This document shows positions 16,341-24,568 of a stretch of DNA of 36,838 bases, piece after piece. The translations under genes were made by a program, and so were the position numbers. The stretch's first letter is position 1. The number at the start of each line of letters is the position of its first letter. Source of the DNA: CAWBCI01 sp963787195 (GTDB taxonomy: Bacteria; Bacteroidota; Bacteroidia; Bacteroidales; JAGOPY01); assembly GCA_963787195.1 (NCBI GenBank), contig CAWBCI010000048.1, positions 1 through 36,838 on the forward strand, in the 5' to 3' direction. The notes under the pieces are model-generated. The model was not told the origin of the DNA, made no database searches, and saw nothing but the letters and a program-made list of their open reading frames with translations.

Positions 16341-17375
16341 TTAATTTTTCTGTTTGGTAGTATCCAGCCTGTTAAGTCCGTCAATGGCCCGCTCGTAATT
16401 AGTTTGAATTTTCAGGCATTTAAGGTAATCTTCCTTTGCTTTCGCCGGTTCACCCGACAATTCATAGGCAAATCCACGATTGAATATGGCATCTATATAC
16501 TTGTCATCAATTTTGATAGCTGATGAAAAATAAATGATTGCGGAATCAAACACCTGTTCATCCACAAGAAAGATATAAGCTATGTTATAATCAGCATATT
16601 TAAAATTCGGGTCAATATTGAGCAGATTATGATACGTTTCAATGGCTTTATCAAATTCTCCATTATTCTGATAGTATAAACCCAGGAGATAGTAGGCTTC
16701 TGTCCTGTCAGGGTTGATATTTCGCGCTGTTTGGAAATAATTTATTGCAACAGGATCTTTTTTAGCAGAATATAAAATTCCTAGTTGAATATAGGCATCA
16801 TAATATTGTTGGTTTTGATCGGCCGCAACCTGGAAATTTCTCACGGCTGAAACCGTATCTCCCGTTTCCATAAAAGCATATGCCCGTATAAAATAGGCTT
16901 CCGGATTTATTTTATCCAGTTCCAGGGCTGATTTCACAAGGCTGAGGGATTTCTGATATTCTTTGAGGATCAGGTAGATCTTTGCCTGCTTAAGGTAAGC
17001 CGAATTGTTTTGGGGATCCAGTTGCTGCGCTTTATCAAGTGCTTGTATACACTTGGATATTTTACCCATATCCAGGTAAATATCCGATAAGGTCACAAAG
17101 TATTTCGACTGCTTATCATCCAGCTGTATTGCCTTGTTGATATCTCCAAGTGCGCTGTTTACATTTTTATTCTGCTTATTTAAGATTGCCCGCTTATAAT
17201 AATTCTCGGCATTGGTCGAATCCTTTAATATACTTTGGTTGAGGGAATCCAACCGGGATATGGATTTCTGCCCGCTATTTTCTCCGGCCTGCTGATTTTT
17301 TTCAGGTCCCTGACAGCTACTTAGGGAAAGGACAGATATTATGACCAGGTAAAATAATGACTTATTTAGGATCAT
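16341..17375 (-). CDS. TPR-repeat lipoprotein
   Basis: 344 residues. A lipoprotein signal peptide ends in VLSLSSC (C21) followed by QGPEKNQ, so the protein is lipid-anchored in the periplasm or outer membrane. Residues about 55-335 hold about eight tetratricopeptide repeats with the W/L/G/Y/A/F/A/P pattern, for example ENYYKRAILNKQNKNVNSAL, AYYLLGLYYQNNGEFDKAIE and FNRGFAYELSGEPAKAKEDY. TPRs bind other proteins and no enzyme domain is present, so a scaffold role is likely. It follows recA on the same strand after a 72-base gap and may be read through from it. It converges on feoAB with a 22-base gap and no visible terminator. The partner is unknown. Confidence 0.85.
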   Translation of the reverse strand: MILNKSLFYLVIISVLSLSSCQGPEKNQQAGENSGQKSISRLDSLNQSILKDSTNAENYYKRAILNKQNKNVNSALGDINKAIQLDDKQSKYFVTLSDIYLDMGKISKCIQALDKAQQLDPQNNSAYLKQAKIYLILKEYQKSLSLVKSALELDKINPEAYFIRAYAFMETGDTVSAVRNFQVAADQNQQYYDAYIQLGILYSAKKDPVAINYFQTARNINPDRTEAYYLLGLYYQNNGEFDKAIETYHNLLNIDPNFKYADYNIAYIFLVDEQVFDSAIIYFSSAIKIDDKYIDAIFNRGFAYELSGEPAKAKEDYLKCLKIQTNYERAIDGLNRLDTTKQKN

Positions 17376-17447
17376 ATGAATAAAATTCAGGATACACTTT
17401 TAGCTTAAATTGAAAGATAAGGGAATGAAGATAAGATGCTTTTTTTA

Positions 17448-18464
17448 TCAAGCTTCATTAAGCTTTGCCCTGATCCTGGCCTCAATTTCTCCAGCCAGCT
17501 CGGGATTGTCCAGCAAAAGTTTTCGTACCGCTTCTCTGCCCTGGCCAAGTTTGGTATCTTCATAGCTAAACCAGGAGCCACTTTTTTTGACGATATTGAA
17601 ATCAACACCGAGGTCGATAATTTCACCGGTTTTGGAAATCCCAACCCCGTACATGATATCAAATTCAGCTTTTTTAAAGGGGGGCGCCACTTTATTCTTG
17701 ACGACCTTGACCCGGACCCGGTTGCCGGTACTTTCTTCTCCTTCTTTTAGCTGTGTAATTTTACGGATATCTACCCGGATAGAAGCGTAGAATTTCAGGG
17801 CATTTCCTCCAGTAGTAGTTTCAGGATTCCCGAACATAATTCCGATTTTTTCCCTTAGCTGGTTGATAAAAATGCAGCAGCTACCGGTTTTTGATATAGT
17901 AGCAGTTAGTTTGCGGAGTGCCTGGGACATAAGCCTGGCTTGAAGGCCCATTTTCGAATCGCCCATTTCGCCTTCTATCTCACTTTTAGGTGTAAGTGCC
18001 GCCACTGAGTCAATAACGATGATATCGATTGCTCCTGAACGGATCAGATTCTCAACGATCTCCAGGGCCTGCTCTCCGTTATCCGGCTGGGAAACCAGAA
18101 GGTTTTCGATATCTATCCCCAGTTTTTGGGCATAAAAACGGTCAAATGCATGTTCCGCATCGATAAAGGCTGCTATACCGCCGGCTTTCTGTGCTTCAGC
18201 TATGGCATGCAATGCCAGGGTAGTTTTTCCACTGGATTCCGGGCCATAGATCTCAATCACCCTGCCCCGGGGAAAACCTCCGATGCCCAATGCCGCATCC
18301 AGGCCGATCGAACCGGTGGAGATAGAGGGGATATTCTCAATAGCTGAATCTCCCAGTTTCATGATCGTACCTTTTCCATAATGCTTTTCAATATTTCCCA
18401 GGGTAATTTCCAATGCTTTAAGCTTCTCAATCTTAACCTGGTCTATGTTCTTCTCATTGCTCAT
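17448..18464 (-). CDS. recA: Recombinase RecA
   Basis: 338 residues from the ATG at 18464. The frame is open for 17 more codons upstream, but MSNEKNIDQVKIEKLKAL is the usual RecA N-terminus and a purine-rich AAAGAAGTAAAG lies just before it, so I use the internal start. RecA polymerises on single-stranded DNA, drives strand exchange and triggers LexA cleavage. Visible parts are Walker A GPESSGKTT (74-82), Walker B IIVIDSVAAL, loop L2 region INQLREKIGIMFGNPETTTGG, and the C-terminal domain ending in EIEARIRAKLNEA. The gene begins 19 bases after the bcp stop, so bcp-recA is probably an operon. I saw no LexA-type palindrome upstream of either gene. Confidence 0.97.
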   Translation of the reverse strand: MSNEKNIDQVKIEKLKALEITLGNIEKHYGKGTIMKLGDSAIENIPSISTGSIGLDAALGIGGFPRGRVIEIYGPESSGKTTLALHAIAEAQKAGGIAAFIDAEHAFDRFYAQKLGIDIENLLVSQPDNGEQALEIVENLIRSGAIDIIVIDSVAALTPKSEIEGEMGDSKMGLQARLMSQALRKLTATISKTGSCCIFINQLREKIGIMFGNPETTTGGNALKFYASIRVDIRKITQLKEGEESTGNRVRVKVVKNKVAPPFKKAEFDIMYGVGISKTGEIIDLGVDFNIVKKSGSWFSYEDTKLGQGREAVRKLLLDNPELAGEIEARIRAKLNEA

Positions 18465-18483
18465 ATTCTTTACTTCTTTAAAA

Positions 18484-18945
18484 TTAAACACCCATCTCGT
18501 GAAGGATCTGGTCACTATGATCCTTGGTTTTTACTTTTGTCAATATTTTTTCAATAATACCATCTCCTGAAATAATGAAGGTAGTCCGGTTTATTCCCAT
18601 ATATTCACGTCCCATGAATTTCTTTTTTCCCCATACCCCGTACGAATCAATAATGGTTTTCTCCGTATCAGCTATAAGGGGAAAAGGAAGTCTGTATTTC
18701 CTGGCAAATTTTTCATGGGATTCGATATCATCAGCGCTTACTCCGATTATCTTATAGCCATGCTCCAACAAATCGTCAAAATTATCCCTTAGATTGCATG
18801 CTTCAGCAGTACAACCCGGTGTATTATCCTTTGGATAAAAATACAGTATGATTTTCTGACCTTTAAAATCCTCCAGATTTACAGTTCTGCCCAATTGGTC
18901 GGATGCTTTGAAGGCCGGAGCCCTGTCACCTTCATTTAATTTCAT
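18484..18945 (-). CDS. bcp: Thioredoxin-dependent peroxiredoxin (BCP/PrxQ)
   Basis: 153 residues, full length. It reduces hydrogen peroxide and organic peroxides in the cytoplasm with electrons from thioredoxin. The peroxidatic C45 lies in FYPKDNTPGCTAEAC and the resolving C50 five residues later gives the PrxQ-type two-cysteine arrangement. The N-terminal GDRAPAFKASDQLGRTV, the GVSADDIESHEKFARKY helix and the GRTTFII-like strand (GINRTTFIISGDG) complete the thioredoxin fold. It lies upstream of recA on the same strand with only 19 bases between them and has its own -7 promoter box, so recA may be expressed with a peroxide-defence gene. Confidence 0.95.
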   Translation of the reverse strand: MKLNEGDRAPAFKASDQLGRTVNLEDFKGQKIILYFYPKDNTPGCTAEACNLRDNFDDLLEHGYKIIGVSADDIESHEKFARKYRLPFPLIADTEKTIIDSYGVWGKKKFMGREYMGINRTTFIISGDGIIEKILTKVKTKDHSDQILHEMGV

Positions 18946-18973
18946 ATCGATTATATTTAAAATGTTCTATGGA

Positions 18974-18981
18974 CAAATATA
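18974..18981 (-). promoter_or_regulatory. -7 promoter element of the bcp-recA unit
   Basis: On the minus strand TATATTTG matches TAnnTTTG, 28 bases before the bcp ATG. No TTTG is visible at the -33 position. It would give a leader of about 20 bases. Confidence 0.5.
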
Positions 18982-19076
18982 CTTATTTTACACTCAGCTC
19001 TTTCACTTAAAATAATGAAATAATCAACCGGGGAGACCTTCATTAATCTCAAGTAAAACAGCTTTATATTATTGAT

Positions 19077-19745
19077 TTATATCTCATTTCTTACATTTTT
19101 CTTATCGGCCTGAAGCTTCCGATAATACTTGCAGAAACCTGTCAAACCACATTGTTCGCATTTTGGTTTTCTGGCCTGGCATACATAGCGACCGTGCAGT
19201 ATTAGCCAATGGTGTGCCATAGCGACTTTTTCTTCCGGTATATATTCCATCAGTTGCTCTTCGGTTTGCAATGGAGTCCGGGCCTTATAAGTAAGACCTA
19301 TTCTTGCGGCTACCCTGAAAACATGTGTATCCACTGCCAGCACAGGTTCATTAAACACTACCGATGCAATTACGTTAGCAGTTTTCCTGCCAACCCCGGG
19401 GAGTTTCTGTAATTCAATAACATTTCCGGGAACGCGGCCCTCAAATTCCTCTACCAGCTTCTTGGCCATTCCGATCAAATGTCTTGTTTTATTATTCGGA
19501 TAAGAACAAGATTTAATGAACTCAAAAACTTCTGGTTCATTTGCTTTTGCAAGGTCAAAAACTGTCGGGAACCTGTTGTAGAGGGGTGGAGTGATCAAAT
19601 TCACCCGTTTATCGGTACATTGTGCTGACAATATCACTGCAACCAGCAATTCGTAGGGATCCTGGTATTCCAACTCGGTTTCAGCCTCCGGCATATGGAT
19701 ACTAAAATATTCAATGAACTTTTCAAACCTTTCCTTCTTAGTCAC
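19077..19745 (-). CDS. nth: Endonuclease III (DNA glycosylase/AP lyase)
   Basis: 222 residues, typical length. It removes oxidised pyrimidines and cleaves the resulting abasic site in base excision repair. The helix-hairpin-helix motif LPGVGRKTANVI carries the catalytic lysine K121, and D139 lies in VDTHVFRVAARIGL. The C-terminal [4Fe-4S] cluster ligands are C189, C196, C199 and C205, with the normal C-x6-C-x2-C-x5-C spacing (CQARKPKCEQCGLTGFC). The gene is on the minus strand between a small conserved gene and bcp. A terminator separates it from the upstream small gene, so it has its own promoter, which I could not locate. Together with recA and uvrA it makes this region rich in repair genes. 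Confidence 0.96.
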   Translation of the reverse strand: MTKKERFEKFIEYFSIHMPEAETELEYQDPYELLVAVILSAQCTDKRVNLITPPLYNRFPTVFDLAKANEPEVFEFIKSCSYPNNKTRHLIGMAKKLVEEFEGRVPGNVIELQKLPGVGRKTANVIASVVFNEPVLAVDTHVFRVAARIGLTYKARTPLQTEEQLMEYIPEEKVAMAHHWLILHGRYVCQARKPKCEQCGLTGFCKYYRKLQADKKNVRNEI

Positions 19746-19792
19746 TTTTTTTAATGTTAATCCATCTAATTTAAAAATATACCTGTCGAAAA

Positions 19793-19840
19793 GTAAAAAA
19801 AATCCCGGTAAATTGATTTTTTCAATTTTACCGGGATTTT
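19793..19840 (-). terminator. Rho-independent terminator after the 62-residue gene
   Basis: A long stem (AAAATCCCGGTAAA... pairing with ...TTTACCGGGATTTT) with a short AAAA/TTTT loop and a run of eight T on the minus strand lies 17 bases after the stop of the small gene at 19857. One bulged base interrupts the stem. Confidence 0.88.
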
Positions 19841-19856
19841 CAGCGTATTCAATTCA

Positions 19857-20045
19857 TTAATTTAAGAGGAGGTCGAAATGACCTGCAGAGTTTGTCTGAA
19901 CAACCATCAAAGCCCTGGCATAGCTGAATATATTTTGCATAACTACTTTGCCCGGCAATTTTCTTACCGGTTTGTTAGGATGCATATTTTTCTCATTTAA
20001 AAAGGCATAATGGTGTAAATCATGAATAGTAAAATCTTTTTGCAT
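19857..20045 (-). CDS. Conserved small protein (62 residues)
   Basis: A 62-residue product beginning MQKDFTIHDLHHYAFLNEKN and ending KVVMQNIFSYARALMVVQ...FDLLLN. It has no signal peptide or clear membrane helix. It is likely real: it has its own strong terminator 17 bases downstream, an inverted repeat just before its ATG, and sequence that looks constrained (an amphipathic IFSYARALMVV helix and a hydrophobic LLLN end). I recall similar short C-terminal patterns in other Bacteroidota small proteins, but no named family or function. It lies 90 bases downstream of the ECF sigma factor on the same strand, so it could be its regulator or target; that is only a positional inference. Confidence 0.7.
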   Translation of the reverse strand: MQKDFTIHDLHHYAFLNEKNMHPNKPVRKLPGKVVMQNIFSYARALMVVQTNSAGHFDLLLN

Positions 20046-20047
20046 AG

Positions 20048-20083
20048 GCTACGTATTTAATAATAATGAGAATCATACGTAGC
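20048..20083. promoter_or_regulatory. Inverted repeat before the 62-residue gene
   Basis: Perfect 8-base arms GCTACGTA (20048-20055) and TACGTAGC (20076-20083) are separated by 20 AT-rich bases and end 3 bases before the small gene's start codon. Each arm contains the palindrome TACGTA. It could be a protein-binding operator or a leader hairpin. No TAnnTTTG box is seen on the minus strand here. Confidence 0.5.
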
Positions 20084-20135
20084 TAACGAAAGAAAACCTC
20101 CCGATATTTTACACTTTAAAAATAAAATGAAAAAT

Positions 20136-20723
20136 TTATGCAGTCAGTGTCAGATTTTTATCCTTGATAAGTTTCCTGAGGTTTATTAAAGCATAGCGCA
20201 TCCGGCCCAGGGCAGTATTAATACTGACTTCAGTGGATTCAGCAATATCTTTAAAACTCATATTGTAGTAATGCCGCATCAAGAGCACTTCTTTCTGTTC
20301 GGAAGGAAGCATTTCAATGAGCATCCGCACATCCTGGTGGATTTGATCAGTAATGATCTGTTCCTCAATGGAAGGGTCGGTTACCCTCACCATATCGAAG
20401 ATGTCGAATTCATCATGATTATTATCCACAACAGGGATCCTTTTAGATTTTCTGAAATGATCAATGATCAGGTTATGGGCAATACGCATGACCCACTGAA
20501 TGAATTTTCCTTCTTCTTTATAACTACCCGAGCGGATAGTATTAATTACTTTGATAAAAGTGTCCTGAAATATATCATCTGCAAGATCGCCATCTTTAAC
20601 GATCATCATGATATATGCAAAAACTTTACGCTTGTGTCGGTGAATGAGGATTTCAAGACTTTCTTCATCTCCGATTAAATATTTACCTATTAGCTCTTTA
20701 TCGCTAATTGTGGCAGTAACCAT
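20136..20723 (-). CDS. ECF-type RNA polymerase sigma factor
   Basis: 195 residues with the two-domain ECF layout. Region 2 includes LADDIFQDTFIKVINTI and FIQWVMRIAHNLIIDHFRKS (core binding and -10 recognition). An acidic linker with DNNHDEFDIFDMV follows. Region 4 is PSEQKEVLLMRHYYNMSFKDIAESTEVSINTALGRMRYAL, a helix-turn-helix for -35 recognition. No anti-sigma gene is adjacent: the next same-strand gene encodes a 62-residue protein and the divergent neighbour is uvrA. A complete TTTG-N19-TAnnTTTG promoter lies about 140 bases upstream, so it is probably transcribed by the housekeeping sigma. Its regulon cannot be deduced here. Confidence 0.93.
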   Translation of the reverse strand: MVTATISDKELIGKYLIGDEESLEILIHRHKRKVFAYIMMIVKDGDLADDIFQDTFIKVINTIRSGSYKEEGKFIQWVMRIAHNLIIDHFRKSKRIPVVDNNHDEFDIFDMVRVTDPSIEEQIITDQIHQDVRMLIEMLPSEQKEVLLMRHYYNMSFKDIAESTEVSINTALGRMRYALINLRKLIKDKNLTLTA

Positions 20724-20861
20724 AGTGCCTCCTTTTTTTGCTTAATACTATGTCAAAAAAGGGTAAATATTTATTCGATACCGGTCCTCCTGTTAATTTT
20801 AAAAGATGAAAATATTAATCCTGAAAATTTGAATAGATTGAATTTTACTTTGAAATCAATG

Positions 20862-20892
20862 CAAATATACTTATTAATCCCAGAATTGCAAA
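20862..20892 (-). promoter_or_regulatory. Housekeeping promoter of the ECF sigma gene
   Basis: On the minus strand TTTG (20889-20892) is followed after 19 bases by TATATTTG (20862-20869), matching the Bacteroidota -33/-7 consensus and spacing. Transcription would start near 20855, giving a leader of about 130 bases. Confidence 0.7.
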
Positions 20893-20902
20893 TAATAATT
20901 CA

Positions 20903-20910
20903 TAATTTTG
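20903..20910 (+). promoter_or_regulatory. -7 promoter element of uvrA
   Basis: TAATTTTG matches TAnnTTTG. It overlaps the possible upstream TTG start at 20908 and predicts a transcript beginning near 20917, which makes the ATG at 20935 the usable start. Its -33 zone overlaps the sigma-gene promoter on the other strand. Confidence 0.55.
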
Positions 20911-20934
20911 CGAATTTATTGCAGGCAGGCAGGT

Positions 20935-23775
20935 ATGACAATTCACGGGAAAGATTTCAATTCGCTCAATCCAAAACAGTATCTATTAATCAAGGCTGCG
21001 GCAGTCCACAATCTGAAGCACATTGATGTTGCGATTCCCAGGAACCGCATGGTAGTAATCACAGGACTCTCGGGTTCCGGGAAATCCTCACTTGCCTTTG
21101 ATACTATCTATGCGGAAGGCCAGCGAAGGTATGTTGAAAGCCTCAGCGCCTATGCCCGGCAGTTCCTGGGAAGGATGAGCAAGCCTAAAGTTGACTACAT
21201 CAAAGGTATCTCCCCCGCCATTGCAATCGAGCAAAAGGTAAATACCCGCAATCCCCGGTCGACGGTGGCTACTTCAACTGAAATTTTCGATTATATTAAG
21301 CTTCTTTATGCCCGAATCGGAAAAACTTATTCCCCTGTTTCAGGCAATCTGGTCAAGCGGCATACTGTCACTGATGTTATTGATCATATAATTGCCCTGC
21401 CTTCTGAAAGCAGGGTGACTATCATGTGTCCACTTATACGGAAACCGGAAAGGGACCTGGAAACGGAACTGACCCTGCTCCTGCAACAAGGATACAGCCG
21501 GATTTTCACGGGAAAAGAAATGTACCTTATAAATGACATACTGGAAGGTATACTAAAAATAAAAGAAGACTCCAAATTAGCGATAGTGATTGACCGGGTA
21601 ATAGTTGAAGGCAATTCTGACGAGCTGAAGTCAAGACTGGCCGATTCGGTGCAAACAGCTTTTTTTGAAGGAAATGGGAAAATCGTGGTGCTTAGCGACA
21701 GCGGAGGAAAAACGCTCAGGCATAGCTTTTCTAATAAATTTGAACTTGACGGCATAAGTTTTGAAGAACCCTCGGTCAATTTATTCAGTTTCAACAACCC
21801 ATATGGTGCATGTAAACGATGTGAAGGATTTGGAAGCATCATTGGAATAGATGAAGACCTGGTTATTCCTAACAAATCCCTTTCAATTTTTGAAAGTGCC
21901 ATAGCTTGCTGGAAAGGTGAAAAAATGAGCGAATGGAACGACCAGCTCATTATGAATGCCTATAAATTCGATTTTCCGATCCATAAGCCCGTTTATGAAC
22001 TGAGTGAGGACGAGATTCAGCTGTTGTGGACCGGGAATGAATATTTCAGTGGCCTGCATGATTTCTTTAAGTATGTTGAAGAACAATCCTATAAGATTCA
22101 ATACAGGGTCATGCTCTCACGCTACAGAGGGAAGACGATTTGCCCGGAATGTATGGGCACCCGTCTCCGTAAGGATGCAAATTATGTGAAAGTAGCCGGG
22201 CAGTCCATAAGCGAAATATTACTTATGCCTGTTGATGAAAGCCTGAAGTTCTTTAGCGGGATTAAACTTAATGAACATGACCAGCTTGTGTCAGGAAGGC
22301 TCCTGCAGGAAATCACAACACGCCTGAAATTTCTGGAGGATGTCGGTCTTGGATACCTGAGCCTGAACCGCCAATCTTCTACCCTTTCAGGCGGGGAATC
22401 CCAGCGAATCAACCTGGCCACTTCCCTGGGCAGCAGTCTGGTGGGTTCAATGTATATACTGGATGAACCCAGTATAGGCCTTCATCCAAGGGACACACAC
22501 AGGCTTATTAAAGTGCTCTTCAACCTTCGGGACCTGGGAAATACAGTGATAGTTGTTGAACATGATGAAGAAATTATCCGGGCTGCTGATCATATCATCG
22601 ACATAGGTCCTTATGCCGGAAGTCAGGGTGGCGATATAGTTTTTGACGGAAATTTCCAGGAACTTCTGGAGGATAATAAAAGTTTGACCGCCAAATATAT
22701 AAATCATGAAATGTCGATCCCTGTGCCTGAGAAAAGACGAAAATGGAAAGAGTACATCAGTATATTGGGCGCAAGGGAAAACAACCTTAAAGGATTTGAT
22801 GTAAAATTTCCGCTGAATATTTTAACAGTGGTAACCGGTGTGAGTGGAAGCGGTAAAACTTCGCTGGTCAAGAACATATTATACCCTGCAATAAAAAAGA
22901 TCTATGGAGGATACGGGGAAAAAACAGGTAAATTCAATAAACTTGAGGGGGACATCAAACGTGTTGCCACTGTTGAATTTGTCGATCAGAACCCTATAGG
23001 ACGATCCTCCCGTTCGAACCCGGCCACTTACCTGAAGGCCTTCGACGATATTCGGAATCTCTTTGCAGATCAGCAACTTGCCCGGGTGAGAGGTTATAAG
23101 CCCGGATATTTTTCCTTTAATATACCCGGCGGCCGATGCGAAGATTGCGAAGGTGAAGGAGTGGTAAAAATTGAAATGCAATTCATGGCGGATCTTTACC
23201 TGACCTGTGAAACATGCGGGGGAAAGCGTTTTAAGGATGAAGTGCTGGATGTAAAATTCCATGGAAGTTCCGTTGTGGATATCCTGGATATGACTGTCAA
23301 TGAATCTATAGAATTCTTTAAGGATGCTAAAACACCTGTCGGGGTTTGTAAAAAAATAGTGGAAAAATTACAGCCTCTGCAGGATGTGGGCCTGGGTTAC
23401 CTGAAACTCGGACAGTCATCCAGTACACTCAGCGGAGGTGAAGCCCAGCGTATCAAACTGGCTTTCTTTCTTGCCAAAGGTACTTCGCAGAACCCTACCC
23501 TTTTCATCTTTGACGAACCGACTACCGGCCTGCATTTTCACGATATTCACAAGCTCCTGCACGCTTTTGAAGCATTGATTGATAAGGGGCATAGCATTCT
23601 GGTTATCGAACATAACATGGAGGTAATAAAATGTGCTGACTGGATCATTGACCTGGGGCCGGAAGGCGGAGAAAACGGGGGCCATCTCCTTTTTGAGGGA
23701 ATACCTGAGGACCTGGTCAAAGTCGAAGCTTCCAAAACAGCCTTCTTCCTGAAAGAAAAACTGGAAGAAAAATAA
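20935..23775 (+). CDS. uvrA: Excinuclease ABC subunit A
   Basis: 946 residues. UvrA is the DNA damage sensor of nucleotide excision repair and loads UvrB. It has two ABC ATPase modules: Walker A GLSGSGKSSLAF near the N-terminus and GVSGSGKTSLVK in the second half, with signatures STLSGGESQRINLA and STLSGGEAQRIKLA and Walker B boxes YILDEPSIGLHPRD and FIFDEPTTGLHFHD. Zinc-binding cysteine pairs are seen at CKRCEGFG, CPECMGTR, CEDCEGEG and CETCGGKR. I choose the ATG at 20935 over an in-frame TTG nine codons upstream because a promoter box overlaps that TTG. The gene is divergent from the ECF sigma gene and converges on rlmB with a 5-base gap. Confidence 0.97.
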   Translation: MTIHGKDFNSLNPKQYLLIKAAAVHNLKHIDVAIPRNRMVVITGLSGSGKSSLAFDTIYAEGQRRYVESLSAYARQFLGRMSKPKVDYIKGISPAIAIEQKVNTRNPRSTVATSTEIFDYIKLLYARIGKTYSPVSGNLVKRHTVTDVIDHIIALPSESRVTIMCPLIRKPERDLETELTLLLQQGYSRIFTGKEMYLINDILEGILKIKEDSKLAIVIDRVIVEGNSDELKSRLADSVQTAFFEGNGKIVVLSDSGGKTLRHSFSNKFELDGISFEEPSVNLFSFNNPYGACKRCEGFGSIIGIDEDLVIPNKSLSIFESAIACWKGEKMSEWNDQLIMNAYKFDFPIHKPVYELSEDEIQLLWTGNEYFSGLHDFFKYVEEQSYKIQYRVMLSRYRGKTICPECMGTRLRKDANYVKVAGQSISEILLMPVDESLKFFSGIKLNEHDQLVSGRLLQEITTRLKFLEDVGLGYLSLNRQSSTLSGGESQRINLATSLGSSLVGSMYILDEPSIGLHPRDTHRLIKVLFNLRDLGNTVIVVEHDEEIIRAADHIIDIGPYAGSQGGDIVFDGNFQELLEDNKSLTAKYINHEMSIPVPEKRRKWKEYISILGARENNLKGFDVKFPLNILTVVTGVSGSGKTSLVKNILYPAIKKIYGGYGEKTGKFNKLEGDIKRVATVEFVDQNPIGRSSRSNPATYLKAFDDIRNLFADQQLARVRGYKPGYFSFNIPGGRCEDCEGEGVVKIEMQFMADLYLTCETCGGKRFKDEVLDVKFHGSSVVDILDMTVNESIEFFKDAKTPVGVCKKIVEKLQPLQDVGLGYLKLGQSSSTLSGGEAQRIKLAFFLAKGTSQNPTLFIFDEPTTGLHFHDIHKLLHAFEALIDKGHSILVIEHNMEVIKCADWIIDLGPEGGENGGHLLFEGIPEDLVKVEASKTAFFLKEKLEEK

Positions 23776-23780
23776 TCCTC

Positions 23781-24518
23781 TTACAATGTACGTTGCCTGA
23801 CTGCTTCAAAGAGCAGTACACCCGAAGCAACAGAAACATTTAAAGAAGCAATTTCTCCCTGCATTGGGATTTTCACCAGTTCATCCGTAAGTTTGAGCAG
23901 GTCGGTTGATATTCCCTTTTCTTCCGAACCCAGTATGAAAGCCACCGGGTTCCCTAAATTGCAACGATAGTATAAATCACTTCCTTTTTCGCTAGCCCCG
24001 ATCAGTTGAACGCCACTGTTTTTCAAATATAAGGCCACATCCCTGAGATTATGAGCCCGGCAGATCGGAACAGTCAGCAAGGCCCCCGAGGAAGTCCTGA
24101 TGGCTTCTTCATTTATCTGGGCACTTCCCCTGAACGGGATCACGATAGCATGAACCCCTGCACATTCGGCGGTCCGTGATATCGCACCAAAATTCCTTAC
24201 ATCTGTAATCTCATCCAGAATGAGGATCAGGGGAGATTTTCCGGTCTCAAATAATCCCTGTATGATATCTTCAATCTGGTAATACGTTACTTTGGATATA
24301 TAAGCAATCAAGCCCTGGTGATTTTTCGGCGTCACACGGTTCAGCTTCTCCACCGGAACAGTTTGAACCGGGATTTGGAGTTGCCGTGCGAGATCCAGAA
24401 TTTCAATTACCTGATCTCCTCTCAAACCTTTCCTTACCAGTATCTTATCGAGTTCCGCTCCTGATCTGATGGCTTCCATCACCGGATGAAGACCATAAAT
24501 GAATTCTTCGTTTTTCAA
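23781..24518 (-). CDS. rlmB: 23S rRNA (guanosine-2'-O-)-methyltransferase RlmB (TrmH/SPOUT family)
   Basis: 245 residues. RlmB 2'-O-methylates G2251 in the 23S rRNA P loop using SAM. Residues 1-75 form the substrate-binding domain (FIYGLHPVMEAIRSG, VTPKNHQGLIAYIS). The SPOUT catalytic domain has motif 1 LDEITDVRNFGAISRTAE, motif 2 AFILGSEEKGIS and motif 3 IPMQGEIASLNVSVASGVLLFE, which form the SAM-binding knot. The motifs mark the TrmH family; RlmB is preferred because of the N-terminal domain and length, though a tRNA target cannot be excluded. It lies 50 bases upstream of the GWxTD lipoprotein start on the opposite side of the convergent uvrA, and is likely downstream of that lipoprotein in transcription order. 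Confidence 0.92.
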   Translation of the reverse strand: MKNEEFIYGLHPVMEAIRSGAELDKILVRKGLRGDQVIEILDLARQLQIPVQTVPVEKLNRVTPKNHQGLIAYISKVTYYQIEDIIQGLFETGKSPLILILDEITDVRNFGAISRTAECAGVHAIVIPFRGSAQINEEAIRTSSGALLTVPICRAHNLRDVALYLKNSGVQLIGASEKGSDLYYRCNLGNPVAFILGSEEKGISTDLLKLTDELVKIPMQGEIASLNVSVASGVLLFEAVRQRTL

Positions 24519-24568
24519 AATATTATGATTTTAGTATCTCAGTTATAATTTCTTAATTTATTTGCTTG

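Noticed and set aside
18465..18515. N-terminal extension of RecA
   Set aside because: These 17 codons overlap the end of bcp, have no RecA similarity, and the internal ATG has the standard RecA N-terminus.
21384..21950. Antisense reading frame of 188 codons inside uvrA
   Set aside because: Serine-rich composition typical of the reverse strand of a real gene, with no recognisable motif.
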